DNA from: Paenibacillus bouchesdurhonensis
GTDB lineage: Bacteria; Bacillota; Bacilli; Paenibacillales; Paenibacillaceae
DNA: 64,000 bases
Direction of reading: 5' to 3'
Assembly (NCBI RefSeq): GCF_900155685.1
Contig: NZ_LT732548.1
Span: 4,259,492-4,323,491, forward strand
A model generated the notes under the pieces. The model searched no databases. It was not told the origin of the DNA and saw only the letters and a list, made by a program, of their open reading frames with translations. The translations under genes and the position numbers were made by a program. How positions within the stretch are numbered: the first letter of the stretch is position 1; every line of letters begins with the position of its first letter. This document shows, one piece after another, positions 51,001 through 59,330 of the stretch.

Positions 51001-52315
51001 TAGCAGCGCTGCTCCCGGAGGGGCCGGTGGAGCGGTTCCATCTCCAGCACCAGCCACCCCTGCCAAGCCTACACCAAATCAATCCGCCGACCTTGAACCA
51101 TCAGCAGTAGCGGTAGTTGAGCAAGGACAAAAACAAATCGTTATTACACCGAACACGGGTAATACGAAGGAGCCCTTGGCCACAACTATTCTTGACGATG
51201 ACTTGATGAGCGCACTGACTTCCATCAACAACGAGGCAGCAGCGCTGATTATCGCAGTTCCAGACAATGATCAGCATCATGTCCGAGTAAGGTTTAGCCC
51301 TAGTCAGCTTAAGCAATTAGCTGAAAAGTTGAATACAAAGAGCACGATCATCGTAAGCTTTGAGGGCTCCGCCGTCGCCTTGCCAGCATCCCTGCTGCGC
51401 TCGGCTCCGTCTGGTGCTGAGCTTGAAATTCATATTTCGAAGGCGGAATCCGACAAATTCAAGTTCAACGCTAACGCTTCCGGAGCAAAGGTAATCGGTT
51501 CTCCTATATCATTCGAAGCAAATTGGATAGTCGGCACAACTAAGAAGCCCATGGAAACACCGAGCAATGTATTTATCAAACGAGCCTTCACCATTCCGGG
51601 CAGCATCGCGGCTAATCAAGCGGGCGTCCTCTATGAGAGCAGCGGCATCATCCGCCCTGTCGCTTCTGTAATGAACGCGCAAGCGGACGGTTCGACGTTA
51701 GTAACAGTTAGCCGTCCCGGCTTTTCCGTATATGCTGCCGTAGAACGTTCCGTTCATTTCAAGGATATCGCTAGCTCCTGGGCAGCAGCCGACATTACCG
51801 CTTTAGCGAACAAATTTATTATTCAGGGAACCTCTGCCGAGGCCTTTTCACCGAATAACAACTTGACTCGCGCCGAGTTCACCTCCCTGCTTGTAAGATC
51901 GCTGGGACTTCAAGCTGCTGGAGCCGTGACATTTTCGGATGTGTCCTCTACCGCTTGGTATGCAGATGATGTAGCGGCGGCCTATGAGGCTGGGCTAATC
52001 CAGGGCACAGGACAAGACAAATTCTCACCAAATGCTTATGTAACCCGTCAAGAGTTGAGCACCATTTTGGCCCGGGCTTTGAAACTTACAGGTACTGAAC
52101 TCAAGATAAGCAATCCGTCTATAAAAGCTTACAAAGATGAAGCAAGCATAGCCGGCTATGCTTTAGAAAATGTTAAGACGCTATCTGCCGCAGGCATCAT
52201 CAGCGGGGATCACAGCGACAATGGGCAAAGCTTCCAGCCCAATGCGCCAACAACGCGAGAGACAGTGGCATCAGCACTTCGCCAATTTCTGCGGCAAGCA
52301 GAATTGATAGAATAA
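48080..52315 (+). CDS. S-layer-anchored subtilisin-family (S8) protease
   Basis: A 1411-residue exoprotease. Signal peptide ~1-32; inhibitor I9-like propeptide ~65-165; S8 domain with Asp204 (VVDTGVD), His253 (SHGTHVAG) and Ser625 (NGTSMSTP). A PA-like domain is inserted (GKVVLASRGKSSF...GAKAIVIFNG), as in Vpr/lactocepin types. Next come Fn3-like beta domains, a poly-Gly linker (~958-985) and a Pro/Ala linker, then a ~200-residue beta module and three SLH domains from ~1225. The start is TTG at 48080 behind GGAGGGAG. Monocistronic with a strong terminator. Likely released to or held on the S-layer for protein nutrition or surface processing. Confidence 0.93.
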   Translation: MKKGFWFRKWFVVILAFGLLLGAFPGGGSAAASTILPLQSFDDLIIESESAETFISPRINTSSQSKVRVIVQLDGQPAAVGKYATRVGIRSLAAAATESAVRVEQQDFLEEAKEQGLDLQVNYQYNTVLNGFEITIPANEIPSLAQIPGVKSIQENSIWYPIPIASASTDEAVNYDETPLKQIGADIAWSQGLTGKGLKVGVVDTGVDYEHPDLKDAYKGGYDSFYKDEDPYEEIPLTPAADPHGKGYGGTSHGTHVAGILVGRGANTSGSIAQKGVAYEAELYAYKVLGRDLKEPTTASGTSAQLIDGIERAVKDGMDVINLSLGSDTEKNVNSPDAIAINNAVLSGVIVVSANGNAGPGNYTMGSPATSQLGIAVGAVTSESRLYHSELSYQFVDKSKSVTDAAYTAVPTSATLSTYETTDLIAFGWQSGREDLKAILGTDPIDVVYVGLGDAKDYANKDVAGKVVLASRGKSSFTEKVAYAGLFGAKAIVIFNGIEDGNHANLNEFIPDRDGYIDTTLGDNPLFIPAFDMKGKEGRALAKAILNHPDLSLQFAFGANYELQTMRGDILASFSSWGPNADANLSIKPDVMAPGVSILSTYPAYGKNDSNASYEKAYMRSNGTSMSTPYVSGLALLLKQQHPDWTPFDIRAALANTADVIRDENNNRYDVYKQGAGRVNVSQAIKTPALLQALEPITILDSNYSPKNVINYNSSASFGVIAKGGVAVKNLQLKNISDQPVTYDASVEWHQANSEVEISLDKSTITAAAKSASILKLDLRVANHAEEGFYQGQVNLTSPGQPSLHLPFTLYVGNQQPDNGFGIQEVKLTHSTIYPNRSSQKSTDLTFRLTAADTNYYMVVVVNLKDELLGYFAAEATDDLNERFAPGVYTVPGINGTYYPVDANGKLTGTTAQLNTGRYKILVSAAQITPDGEIVEKGDKKIEYKALSSLQVDLSGNSEGGGSGGGIGGGGGGGSSAAPGGAGGAVPSPAPATPAKPTPNQSADLEPSAVAVVEQGQKQIVITPNTGNTKEPLATTILDDDLMSALTSINNEAAALIIAVPDNDQHHVRVRFSPSQLKQLAEKLNTKSTIIVSFEGSAVALPASLLRSAPSGAELEIHISKAESDKFKFNANASGAKVIGSPISFEANWIVGTTKKPMETPSNVFIKRAFTIPGSIAANQAGVLYESSGIIRPVASVMNAQADGSTLVTVSRPGFSVYAAVERSVHFKDIASSWAAADITALANKFIIQGTSAEAFSPNNNLTRAEFTSLLVRSLGLQAAGAVTFSDVSSTAWYADDVAAAYEAGLIQGTGQDKFSPNAYVTRQELSTILARALKLTGTELKISNPSIKAYKDEASIAGYALENVKTLSAAGIISGDHSDNGQSFQPNAPTTRETVASALRQFLRQAELIE

Positions 52316-52325
52316 AATATTTTAT

Positions 52326-52350
52326 AGGAGAGCGAAAGCTCTCCTTTTTG
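52326..52350 (+). terminator. Terminator after the SLH protease gene
   Basis: AGGAGAGC-GAAA-GCTCTCCTTTTT: a perfect 8-bp stem with a GNRA-type loop and U-tail, ten bases past the stop. Confidence 0.93.
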
Positions 52351-52428
52351 ATTTGTTATTCGGGTACTGTATGAAAGTCCGGTTTTAGTACAAACTACAC
52401 ATAACAAAAAACATCCTATGGTGAAATC

Positions 52429-53154
52429 ATGATCCTAAAAAACATAAGCAACATTAGCATGCCGCTTAAGTCGGCTTTATTAGTTTGTTCTCTTATCATG
52501 CTGGGATTGGTGACCATGGGAAGCTTCGTCCAGGCTGCCGTACATAAAGATCCTTCACTGCCTATAGTGGCGGAAGAAGGTCTTTATACGATTGAAATCT
52601 ACCCTCAGTATCATCAGCTGATCGTACGGATGCAAGGGCAAAAATTCAAGACATATCCCGTCGCGGTCGGAAATCCAGCCACGCCTACCCCTGTCGGTGA
52701 ATACAAAGTCATTTACAAAGGAACCGATTGGGGAGCATCCTTCGGCCCTCGTTGGCTTGGGCTGAACGTACCCTGGGGAACTTACGGCATTCATGGCACG
52801 AATAAGCCCTATTCTATAGGACAGCACTTAAGCCACGGCTGCATACGGATGCGTAACAGAGATGTGATCGAGCTGTACGATATGATTCCCGTTGGCACTA
52901 AAGTAACCATATTCGGACACGTGCTGGGCAACGCCAAGCATGATCCCAGAGCTTTAGCCGAAGGCGATGTCGGGGGAGAAGTTCAACTCATCCAGTCTAG
53001 GCTGAAAAGCGCCGGATATTTCAACGGAGTTTGTAACGGTAAATTCCGTGGCGATACGACGGCTGCCTTGAAACGATATCAGAAAGATCATGGGCTCATT
53101 CCTAACGGTGTCGTCTCACTGAAAGTATATGAAGCCCTGGGCTTGTTGGAATGA
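52429..53154 (+). CDS. L,D-transpeptidase (YkuD) with C-terminal peptidoglycan-binding domain
   Basis: 241 residues. N-terminal signal/anchor (~12-37); YkuD domain ~50-165 with His122 in YGIHGTN and catalytic Cys138 in SHGCIRMRN; PG_binding_1 domain ~181-241 (VQLIQSRLKSAGYFNG, TTAALKRYQKDHGL). It forms 3-3 cross-links in peptidoglycan, or anchors proteins, outside the membrane; B. subtilis relatives act on spore cortex or stationary-phase wall. The Shine-Dalgarno is weak. Note the domain order: catalytic first, binding last. Confidence 0.9.
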   Translation: MILKNISNISMPLKSALLVCSLIMLGLVTMGSFVQAAVHKDPSLPIVAEEGLYTIEIYPQYHQLIVRMQGQKFKTYPVAVGNPATPTPVGEYKVIYKGTDWGASFGPRWLGLNVPWGTYGIHGTNKPYSIGQHLSHGCIRMRNRDVIELYDMIPVGTKVTIFGHVLGNAKHDPRALAEGDVGGEVQLIQSRLKSAGYFNGVCNGKFRGDTTAALKRYQKDHGLIPNGVVSLKVYEALGLLE

Positions 53155-53165
53155 TGGCATAAACA

Positions 53166-53211
53166 AAAAGCCCCAAGCACCTGGAGCGCAAGCTCAGGTT
53201 GCCTAGGGCTT
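53166..53211. terminator. Bidirectional hairpin between L,D-transpeptidase and beta-mannosidase
   Basis: AAGCCC...GGGCTT outer arms with inner CACCTG/CAGGTT and GAGC/GCTC around GCAA. On the minus strand it is followed by TTTTTGTTT, a good terminator for the mannosidase gene. Confidence 0.72.
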
Positions 53212-53288
53212 AAATAACAGCTCTCAACTTCGTTGCTCAGTCATTGCAAGCTCTTAACTAGACTTGGGACTGACCATAACAACAAACG

Positions 53289-55832
53289 CTATGCTATAAA
53301 ATCCTTCATAGATCTTACCGTCAGCATACCCGGCTTATCCTGAACAAAAGCTTCATCGCCGGAACTGCGGCGCTGGAAAGTTACAGTATGCGGCAAGCCC
53401 GGGATAAGATCGAAGAAGTTGTCGGAGAAAATCCCCTCTTCTGCCGCCAACACCCATACTTGTCTTGCAAGAGCATCTGTTCGAAGCGTAAAGGATGTGC
53501 CGCCGCTGCCCGGAACTTCTTCGATCGTAATCGCAGCGTCCGGCAGCTCAATCTCGCGGAATGATTCAAAATAATAATGCTTGCTATCCAGTGAAACCCT
53601 ACCCTGTTCAAGTTGAACAAGCAAAACCACGCGCTTGGGATCATGAGTTCCCAACAACTCACCTGTTCGGGCAGAGAACACTTTGTCTGCGGCATCTGCA
53701 CTAACGGTCACTTCCCGGCTCATCGTATGCAGAAGTTGGCCGCTAAAATCGTATAGACTCAGCTTCAAAGTGCCTTCTACAGGCTGCTGCAGATCGGAAA
53801 TAAGATGAACCGCTAATTCCCCTTCTTGCGTATCGTCAATCGAAAGCATGACATCCTGGAAGCTGCGACGTACCGTATACTGCAAAGCCTTCCAGCGGCC
53901 GTAGTAATCCATACCCGCCCAGGAAGCAACAGGCCAGCAGTCATTCATCTGCCAATACAGCGTTCCCATACAGTAAGGCTTATGTCTGCGATGAGCTTCG
54001 ATTGCCGTTTCGATCGCCTGCGCCTGCAGGATTTGGCTCATATACAAGAACGACTTGAAATCTCGCGGTTCCGGCAAATATTGTCCCATATATTCCTTGA
54101 TCAACTGGTTGCCTCTGCCGTTCTTCTGGTGAGCAAGCATGACCTTGGACTCCAGCTCCAACTGCTCTTCCTGTGCATATTTCAGTACGGTATCCAGTTC
54201 AGGAAAGGACTGAAAGCCATATTCGCTCATGAATCGGCCAATTTTCTGATTGTAGTTATCAAACGGTTCTACCGAATGCCACACGCCCCAATAATGAACA
54301 TCCCCTTCCCCCGTTACTTGAGTTGCATGCTGATTCTCATCTCCGGTCAAGCTGCGCAGCGGAGAGGACGGCCAGTAATCCGTACCTGGCGCCCATTCAT
54401 TCACGGCCTCAGGCAGAATTCGGTGGAACACCGCCTTATAATCTGCCCAGATTTGCTCCCTAATCTCGGAGCTGTCATATTTCTCCTTCCAGCCCCAGCC
54501 TGTGCCCCAGGCATAATGCGCCCAAGCGGAGTCAATTTCATTATTTCCACACCATAAGGCAATAGACGGATGATTCCGCAAACGCTTCACGTTATATTCA
54601 GCTTCAGCAGCCACGTTCTCAAGGAATGCCTCATCCCCCGGATACATGCTGCAGGCGAACATGAAATCCTGCCAGACTAGAAGCCCATATTCATCGCACA
54701 GTTCATAAAAAGCATCCTCTTCATAAATTCCCCCGCCCCACACACGCAGCATATTCATATTGCTCTCTACCGCCGAGACGATTTCATGGCGGTAACGCTC
54801 CCGTGTAACCTCTGTCGCGAAGCTGTCATTTGGAATATGGTTGGCGCCTTTAATAAATACACGCACTCCATTCAGCCGGAAATAAAAAGACGTTCCCTCC
54901 TCATCCTTTTCGCGAATCAGCTCGATCTTCCGCAATCCTGTTCTTACGGTTCTCTCCGCTATAATCTCCTCAGCCTGCAGCAAAGCCGCACGAAATGAAT
55001 ACATGGATGGTTCACCCAGCCCGCGGCACCACCATAGTGTTGGCTTAGCAAGCTCTAAATCCAGAGTTATCGTTTGCGATCCCGGTTGGAGGCTCACCTC
55101 TTGTTCCCAGCTCATATCCTGCGCATCGATGCGCAGGCGCCCACTCCAGGCAGATACCGCATTCACTTCAACGACGCCTGTCAATTTAGCCTTTTCAGCG
55201 CTTACTTCATCCTGACGAATAAACAAGTCGGAGATTTTTGGAGTAGACCAACCCTCGAGCCGAACCTCACGCCAAATGCCGCTAGTCACAAACCGCGGCC
55301 CCCAATCCCAGCCATAATGGTAAGGAGCTTTACGGGCGAAGATACTGACCTTCTGCTCCTCCAAACCACCTAACTCAGATTGATCATTCGTTGCCGGCAG
55401 AGCATATCCAAGCTTGGCAAGCTTAGGCAGATCCTCCATAATCGGCGACCGAAATTTAATGAGAATATCATTATTTCCTTCCATCAGCTGCGCCTTTACA
55501 TCCACCCGCCAGGCTCTGAACATATTGTTGGCAGATAGCACATGCTGTTCGTTCACATAAATGTCTGCATATGTATCCAGACCGTCAAATATAAGCTCAA
55601 TCCGAGTCATGTCCTGCCATCCTTCCGGCAGCTTGAAGCTCGATTTGTATTCCCAATCCTTCTTATCGATCCACTGTAAATCATGCTCGTTCGTTCCGTA
55701 GAACGGATCTGGAATCAAGCCATGCCGCAGCAAATCCGTATGCACCGTACCCGGAACTGTTGCCGTAAGCCAATCCGTCTCATCACAAGCTTTAAAACTC
55801 CATCGATTCAATACATGATGTTGAGTGCTCAT
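53289..55832 (-). CDS. GH2 beta-mannosidase
   Basis: An 847-residue cytoplasmic enzyme (no signal peptide): jelly-roll ~1-190, Ig-like, TIM barrel ~290-590, then C-terminal beta domains. The acid/base Glu is in LWCGNNEIDSAW and the nucleophile Glu in FMSEYGFQSFPE, both in the beta-mannosidase form of GH2 (also HLxxx-DLQWIDKKDWEYKSSF near the N-terminus). It releases mannose from imported beta-1,4-manno-oligosaccharides. I start at ATG 55832, behind GGAGGACTT. Divergent from the sugar ABC transporter operon across a 304-base gap. Confidence 0.92.
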   Translation of the reverse strand: MSTQHHVLNRWSFKACDETDWLTATVPGTVHTDLLRHGLIPDPFYGTNEHDLQWIDKKDWEYKSSFKLPEGWQDMTRIELIFDGLDTYADIYVNEQHVLSANNMFRAWRVDVKAQLMEGNNDILIKFRSPIMEDLPKLAKLGYALPATNDQSELGGLEEQKVSIFARKAPYHYGWDWGPRFVTSGIWREVRLEGWSTPKISDLFIRQDEVSAEKAKLTGVVEVNAVSAWSGRLRIDAQDMSWEQEVSLQPGSQTITLDLELAKPTLWWCRGLGEPSMYSFRAALLQAEEIIAERTVRTGLRKIELIREKDEEGTSFYFRLNGVRVFIKGANHIPNDSFATEVTRERYRHEIVSAVESNMNMLRVWGGGIYEEDAFYELCDEYGLLVWQDFMFACSMYPGDEAFLENVAAEAEYNVKRLRNHPSIALWCGNNEIDSAWAHYAWGTGWGWKEKYDSSEIREQIWADYKAVFHRILPEAVNEWAPGTDYWPSSPLRSLTGDENQHATQVTGEGDVHYWGVWHSVEPFDNYNQKIGRFMSEYGFQSFPELDTVLKYAQEEQLELESKVMLAHQKNGRGNQLIKEYMGQYLPEPRDFKSFLYMSQILQAQAIETAIEAHRRHKPYCMGTLYWQMNDCWPVASWAGMDYYGRWKALQYTVRRSFQDVMLSIDDTQEGELAVHLISDLQQPVEGTLKLSLYDFSGQLLHTMSREVTVSADAADKVFSARTGELLGTHDPKRVVLLVQLEQGRVSLDSKHYYFESFREIELPDAAITIEEVPGSGGTSFTLRTDALARQVWVLAAEEGIFSDNFFDLIPGLPHTVTFQRRSSGDEAFVQDKPGMLTVRSMKDFIA

Positions 55833-56136
55833 AAGTCCTCCATCCAATGACGTAGTAAATTTTCCTGACTTGATTATTTCACATTACGCATTCAAGTTCT
55901 TCTTTCCATCACTTGAATTATGATTTATTATAGTACATTATTGAAGTTATTTGTTATTATTCTGTTATTTTATTAACAAAACAAAATCCCCCGCTTATTA
56001 AAAACTGATCATCTCATGCCAATAATAAGCCAATTCAAGACAATAAATAACAACTCAGTACATTTCAACCTAAATAACGAAGCGATACAATTTAACTGTA
56101 AGCGCTATCAAATTACGAATAAGGGGCGATAATGGG
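55833..56136. other. Divergent regulatory region between beta-mannosidase and sugar transporter
   Basis: A 304-base AT-rich stretch. On the minus strand a TATAAT (55927-55932) sits about 95 bases from the mannosidase start, without a clear -35. On the plus strand TTTCAA (56063-56068), 17 bases, TACAAT (56086-56091) is a plausible promoter for the transporter. Immediately downstream is the cre site. No gene seen. Confidence 0.5.
56097..56110 (+). promoter_or_regulatory. cre site (CcpA operator)
   Basis: TGTAAGCGCTATCA matches the catabolite-responsive element consensus TGWAANCGNTNWCA at every defined position. It overlaps the expected transcription start of the putative promoter (TACAAT at 56086-56091) and lies 27 bases before the binding-protein gene. 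This position fits CcpA repression in the presence of glucose. Confidence 0.82.
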
Positions 56137-57465
56137 ATGAAAAAGAAAGGTTTATTAATCGCATTCATGATGGTATTCGCACTAACCGCGGCACTAACAG
56201 GCTGCAGCGGAGGCAAAAGCAATACTGGAAATGGCGGAAATACCGCACCAAACAACGGCTCGACCAATAAGGCTGAATCAAATTCAGCCGGCAATGACAC
56301 CTCCGCAAAGCTTAGCGGAAAGGTTACCTTCCTCACCAACCGGACGGACATGATCGGCAAGGAATACGATGACTACGTCAAACGCTTTAATGAGAAATAC
56401 CCTGACATCCAAATCGAGTTCGAGGCGAGCCAGACGGATTACAACCAGCAAATCAAAGTACGTATGGCCAGCGGAGAGCTTCCTGATCTCATGTTCATCC
56501 CGGATATTCCGAACTCCGACCTGCCAAAATATTTTGCACCGCTTGATGACCTGGATTTAAGCGCTGAAGTAACCTTTAAGGACTTCAAATCTTTTGATGG
56601 CAAGCTATACGGAATCACGACAGGTAACTCGACTTCTGGAATCGTTTATAACAAACAAGCTTTTGCCGATGCCGGGATCACTGAGATTCCAAAAACATGG
56701 GATGAATTCCTCGAGGCCTGCGAGAAGTTGAAGCAAAACGGTGTTATTCCCCTCTCTTCCAACTTTAAAGACAAATGGCCACTGGGCAGTTGGGTGTTCG
56801 ATATGCCAAGAGTGATCGAGAACAATAAGGACTTCCCGAACGCCAGATTGAATATGGATGAGCCATTTACGATGGACAACGGATATGGCAAAGCGATGTC
56901 TCTGCTGAGAACTCTGGCTGAGAAGGGCTATCTGGAGAAGGATATTAATTCCACCAACTGGGAGCAATCCAAGAAAGACATAGCAAACGGGAAAATGGGC
57001 ATGTACTTCCTAGGCAACTGGGTCATCAATCAAGTCATTGGCGTTGGGGCCGAATCGGATAACATCGGATTCTTCCCTCTTCCCTTCGACAACTCCGGCG
57101 AAATCAGAGCAGCCTTTAATCCGGACTTTTTCTATGCCGTAAGCAAAGATAGCAAAAATCTAGAAGCGACCAAAGCATTCTTGACCTGGATGCTGGAAGA
57201 TTCAGGGTATGAGGATTTCGCCGGATTCATCTCTCCGCTGGAGGGCCGCGAATCCAAGCTGACACAGCTCGCAGAGTTCCAGGCCACCGGGGTAGAGCTT
57301 CAGGAAGGCACGCCGGACGATCCGAAGGTCATCGAAATTTCCAACAAAGCTCAAATCGATTTACCGGCAATCGCCCAGGAATTCGTATTGGCGAAAGACC
57401 CCCAAAGCGTGTTAGATAAATGGAATAAAGCGTGGGCCAAAGCAAAACAGGATCTCGGATATTAA
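56137..57465 (+). CDS. Sugar ABC transporter substrate-binding lipoprotein
   Basis: A 442-residue family 1 solute-binding protein (MalE-like). Lipobox LTGC with Cys23, an Asn/Gly/Ser linker to ~55, then SGKVTFLTNRTDMIGKEYDDYVKRFNEKYPDIQIEFEASQ in the typical N-lobe, GKLYGITTGNSTSGIVYNKQAF, and IANGKMGMYFLGNWV. Outer face of the membrane. First gene of the SBP-permease-permease-YesM-YesN unit. Because beta-mannosidase and alpha-galactosidase flank it, I infer galacto-manno-oligosaccharides as ligand. Confidence 0.9.
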   Translation: MKKKGLLIAFMMVFALTAALTGCSGGKSNTGNGGNTAPNNGSTNKAESNSAGNDTSAKLSGKVTFLTNRTDMIGKEYDDYVKRFNEKYPDIQIEFEASQTDYNQQIKVRMASGELPDLMFIPDIPNSDLPKYFAPLDDLDLSAEVTFKDFKSFDGKLYGITTGNSTSGIVYNKQAFADAGITEIPKTWDEFLEACEKLKQNGVIPLSSNFKDKWPLGSWVFDMPRVIENNKDFPNARLNMDEPFTMDNGYGKAMSLLRTLAEKGYLEKDINSTNWEQSKKDIANGKMGMYFLGNWVINQVIGVGAESDNIGFFPLPFDNSGEIRAAFNPDFFYAVSKDSKNLEATKAFLTWMLEDSGYEDFAGFISPLEGRESKLTQLAEFQATGVELQEGTPDDPKVIEISNKAQIDLPAIAQEFVLAKDPQSVLDKWNKAWAKAKQDLGY

Positions 57466-57499
57466 TTTATTAGTCAATTAGCAGAACCTTGTACATCTC

Positions 57500-57537
57500 G
57501 CAAAATGGGTTATCGGCTCGGCGATAATCCATTTTGC
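57500..57537 (+). other. Stem-loop between binding-protein and permease genes
   Basis: GCAAAATGGGTTATCG (57500-57515) pairs with CGATAATCCATTTTGC (57522-57537), a 16-bp stem with one wobble and a 6-base loop. No U-tract follows. Such structures after binding-protein genes are known to protect the upstream mRNA and lower permease expression; that role here is inferred. Confidence 0.7.
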
Positions 57538-57572
57538 TGTCAATTCAGCGGATAGAAAGAAGGGATTCGGGA

Positions 57573-58469
57573 ATGTTTGGAACCTTATCATATAAAACGC
57601 AGAAAAACATTATCATCTTTTCCTTTTTGCTAATACCGGTCGCCCTCCTGCTGCTCTTCACCTATTATCCGGCGCTCAAGCTGGTTTGGTTCAGCTTCAC
57701 CGATTGGGACGGCTATAGCCCGGAGAAGCCCTGGGTAGGGCTGGATAATTATAAAGAAGTGTTCTCCAATCCAGATATTTTCGGCGTGTTTACCCATAAC
57801 TTCGCTTATTTTGTCATGGGAATCGTCCAAAATATCGTGGCCATTTATTTCGCCGTCCTCTTAAACGGCAGGCTGCGGGGAAGAAACGTATTTCGGCTGC
57901 TTCTGTTTCTTCCTTATATCATGAACGGTGTCGCGGTCGCTTTCATGTTCGGCTACGTGTTTGATACGACACAAGGCTCGCTCAACCTGCTGCTGCAGAG
58001 CATCGGACTAACAAAGCTGGGCGAAACGAGCTGGCTCGGCACGCCTGGCCTGGTCAACTACTCCCTGGCTTCAACTGGCTTGTGGCGGTTCATGGGCTAT
58101 AACATGGTCATTTACATCGCATCCCTGCAAGCAATCCCGCGAGATATTTATGAAGCAGCAAAAATTGACGGAGCCAATGCCTGGCAGACCTTCTGGCGAA
58201 TTACACTGCCGAACATGAAGCCGGTTATCCAGCTCAATTTGTTCCTTACCGTCACCGGTGCGCTGGAAGTATTCGATCTGCCGTTTGTACTCACCAAGGG
58301 CGGCCCGGCCGGAGCTTCTCAAACCTACGTACAGCGTGTAGTAGAGACCGCATTTGCCTATAACCATTATGGCCTGGCCTCGGCCATGAGCATCATTCTG
58401 TTGTTTTTTGTCATCCTTGTCGTAGGCCTGCAGCAATTCGTTCTTAGCAGAGGAGGTAACAGCAAATGA
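57573..58469 (+). CDS. Sugar ABC transporter permease (LplB/UgpA-like)
   Basis: 298 residues, six transmembrane helices, with the EAA loop YEAAKIDGANAWQTFWRITLPNMKP that contacts the ATPase. I use ATG 57573 (AAGAAGGGA upstream) and not a 13-codon upstream extension. Overlaps the second permease by 4 bases. No ATPase gene lies in the window; a shared MsmX-type ATPase elsewhere is usual for this class. Confidence 0.9.
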   Translation: MFGTLSYKTQKNIIIFSFLLIPVALLLLFTYYPALKLVWFSFTDWDGYSPEKPWVGLDNYKEVFSNPDIFGVFTHNFAYFVMGIVQNIVAIYFAVLLNGRLRGRNVFRLLLFLPYIMNGVAVAFMFGYVFDTTQGSLNLLLQSIGLTKLGETSWLGTPGLVNYSLASTGLWRFMGYNMVIYIASLQAIPRDIYEAAKIDGANAWQTFWRITLPNMKPVIQLNLFLTVTGALEVFDLPFVLTKGGPAGASQTYVQRVVETAFAYNHYGLASAMSIILLFFVILVVGLQQFVLSRGGNSK

Positions 58470-59299
58470 ACACCAAAAAATTTAGCGGACTGGACATCAT
58501 CAAATACCTCTCCCTGCTGATCGGAGTATTCGTTGTCCTGTTTCCTCCTTACGTCATTATCGTAAACTCATTTAAGTCCAGCGATGAATTCAATACAGCC
58601 AGTACGATGGCGCTGCCTAACAGCTTTTTTAACTTTGATAATTTCAAGGTCGTTTTCGAGCGGGGCGGACTGCTGAATGGCTTCAGCAACACGTTGATTA
58701 TTATTTGCGTTGCACTCGTTTTTAACATCATATTCGGAACGATGGTTGCTTACGTACTGGGCAGATTTTCGTTTAAATTGAAAAAAGCCGTATTCGGAGC
58801 CTACCTGTTCGCTACAGTTATTCCGAGCATCACGACCCAGGTTGCCACGTTCGGAATAATCAAGCAGCTTGGACTATACAATACGCTGGGGGCACCGATT
58901 ATTCTCTATATTGGCGCCGACGTCATTCAAATAATTCTATACTTGCAATTCATCCGCAACATTCCAGTCGATCTCGATGAGAACGCCATGGCAGAAGGAG
59001 CCACTTTGTTCCGTATTTACCGCTCGATTATTTTTCCTTTGCTGACTCCAGCCACGGCTACGCTCGTCATTCTGAAGTCGATCAGCATCTACAATGATAT
59101 GTACACCCCGTATCTCTATATGCCAAAGCAGAGTCTTGGCGTAGTCACCACGGTGCTCATGCGCTTCCAAGGGGTCAACATCGCAGATTGGAACCTGATC
59201 AGTGCAGCTATATTATTGATTTTGCTGCCAACCGTCATCTTGTACTTTGTACTGCAGAAATACATTTTTGAAGGCGTAACGAGCGGCGCAGTTAAATAA
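58466..59299 (+). CDS. Sugar ABC transporter permease (LplC/UgpE-like)
   Basis: 277 residues, six transmembrane helices. The EAA-loop equivalent reads LDENAMAEGATLFRIYRSIIFPLLTPA, in which the usual EAAxxDG is replaced by ENAMAEG, an accepted variant in this family. ATGA overlap with the first permease. Forms the heterodimeric channel. Confidence 0.9.
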   Translation: MNTKKFSGLDIIKYLSLLIGVFVVLFPPYVIIVNSFKSSDEFNTASTMALPNSFFNFDNFKVVFERGGLLNGFSNTLIIICVALVFNIIFGTMVAYVLGRFSFKLKKAVFGAYLFATVIPSITTQVATFGIIKQLGLYNTLGAPIILYIGADVIQIILYLQFIRNIPVDLDENAMAEGATLFRIYRSIIFPLLTPATATLVILKSISIYNDMYTPYLYMPKQSLGVVTTVLMRFQGVNIADWNLISAAILLILLPTVILYFVLQKYIFEGVTSGAVK

Positions 59300-59330
59300 C
59301 CGGCAATCCATGCAGGAAGGACGATACCCC

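Noticed and set aside
53826..54557. Plus-strand frame of 243 codons inside the beta-mannosidase gene
   Set aside because: The minus-strand gene has catalytic motifs and family length; the plus frame has no domain, start site or context.
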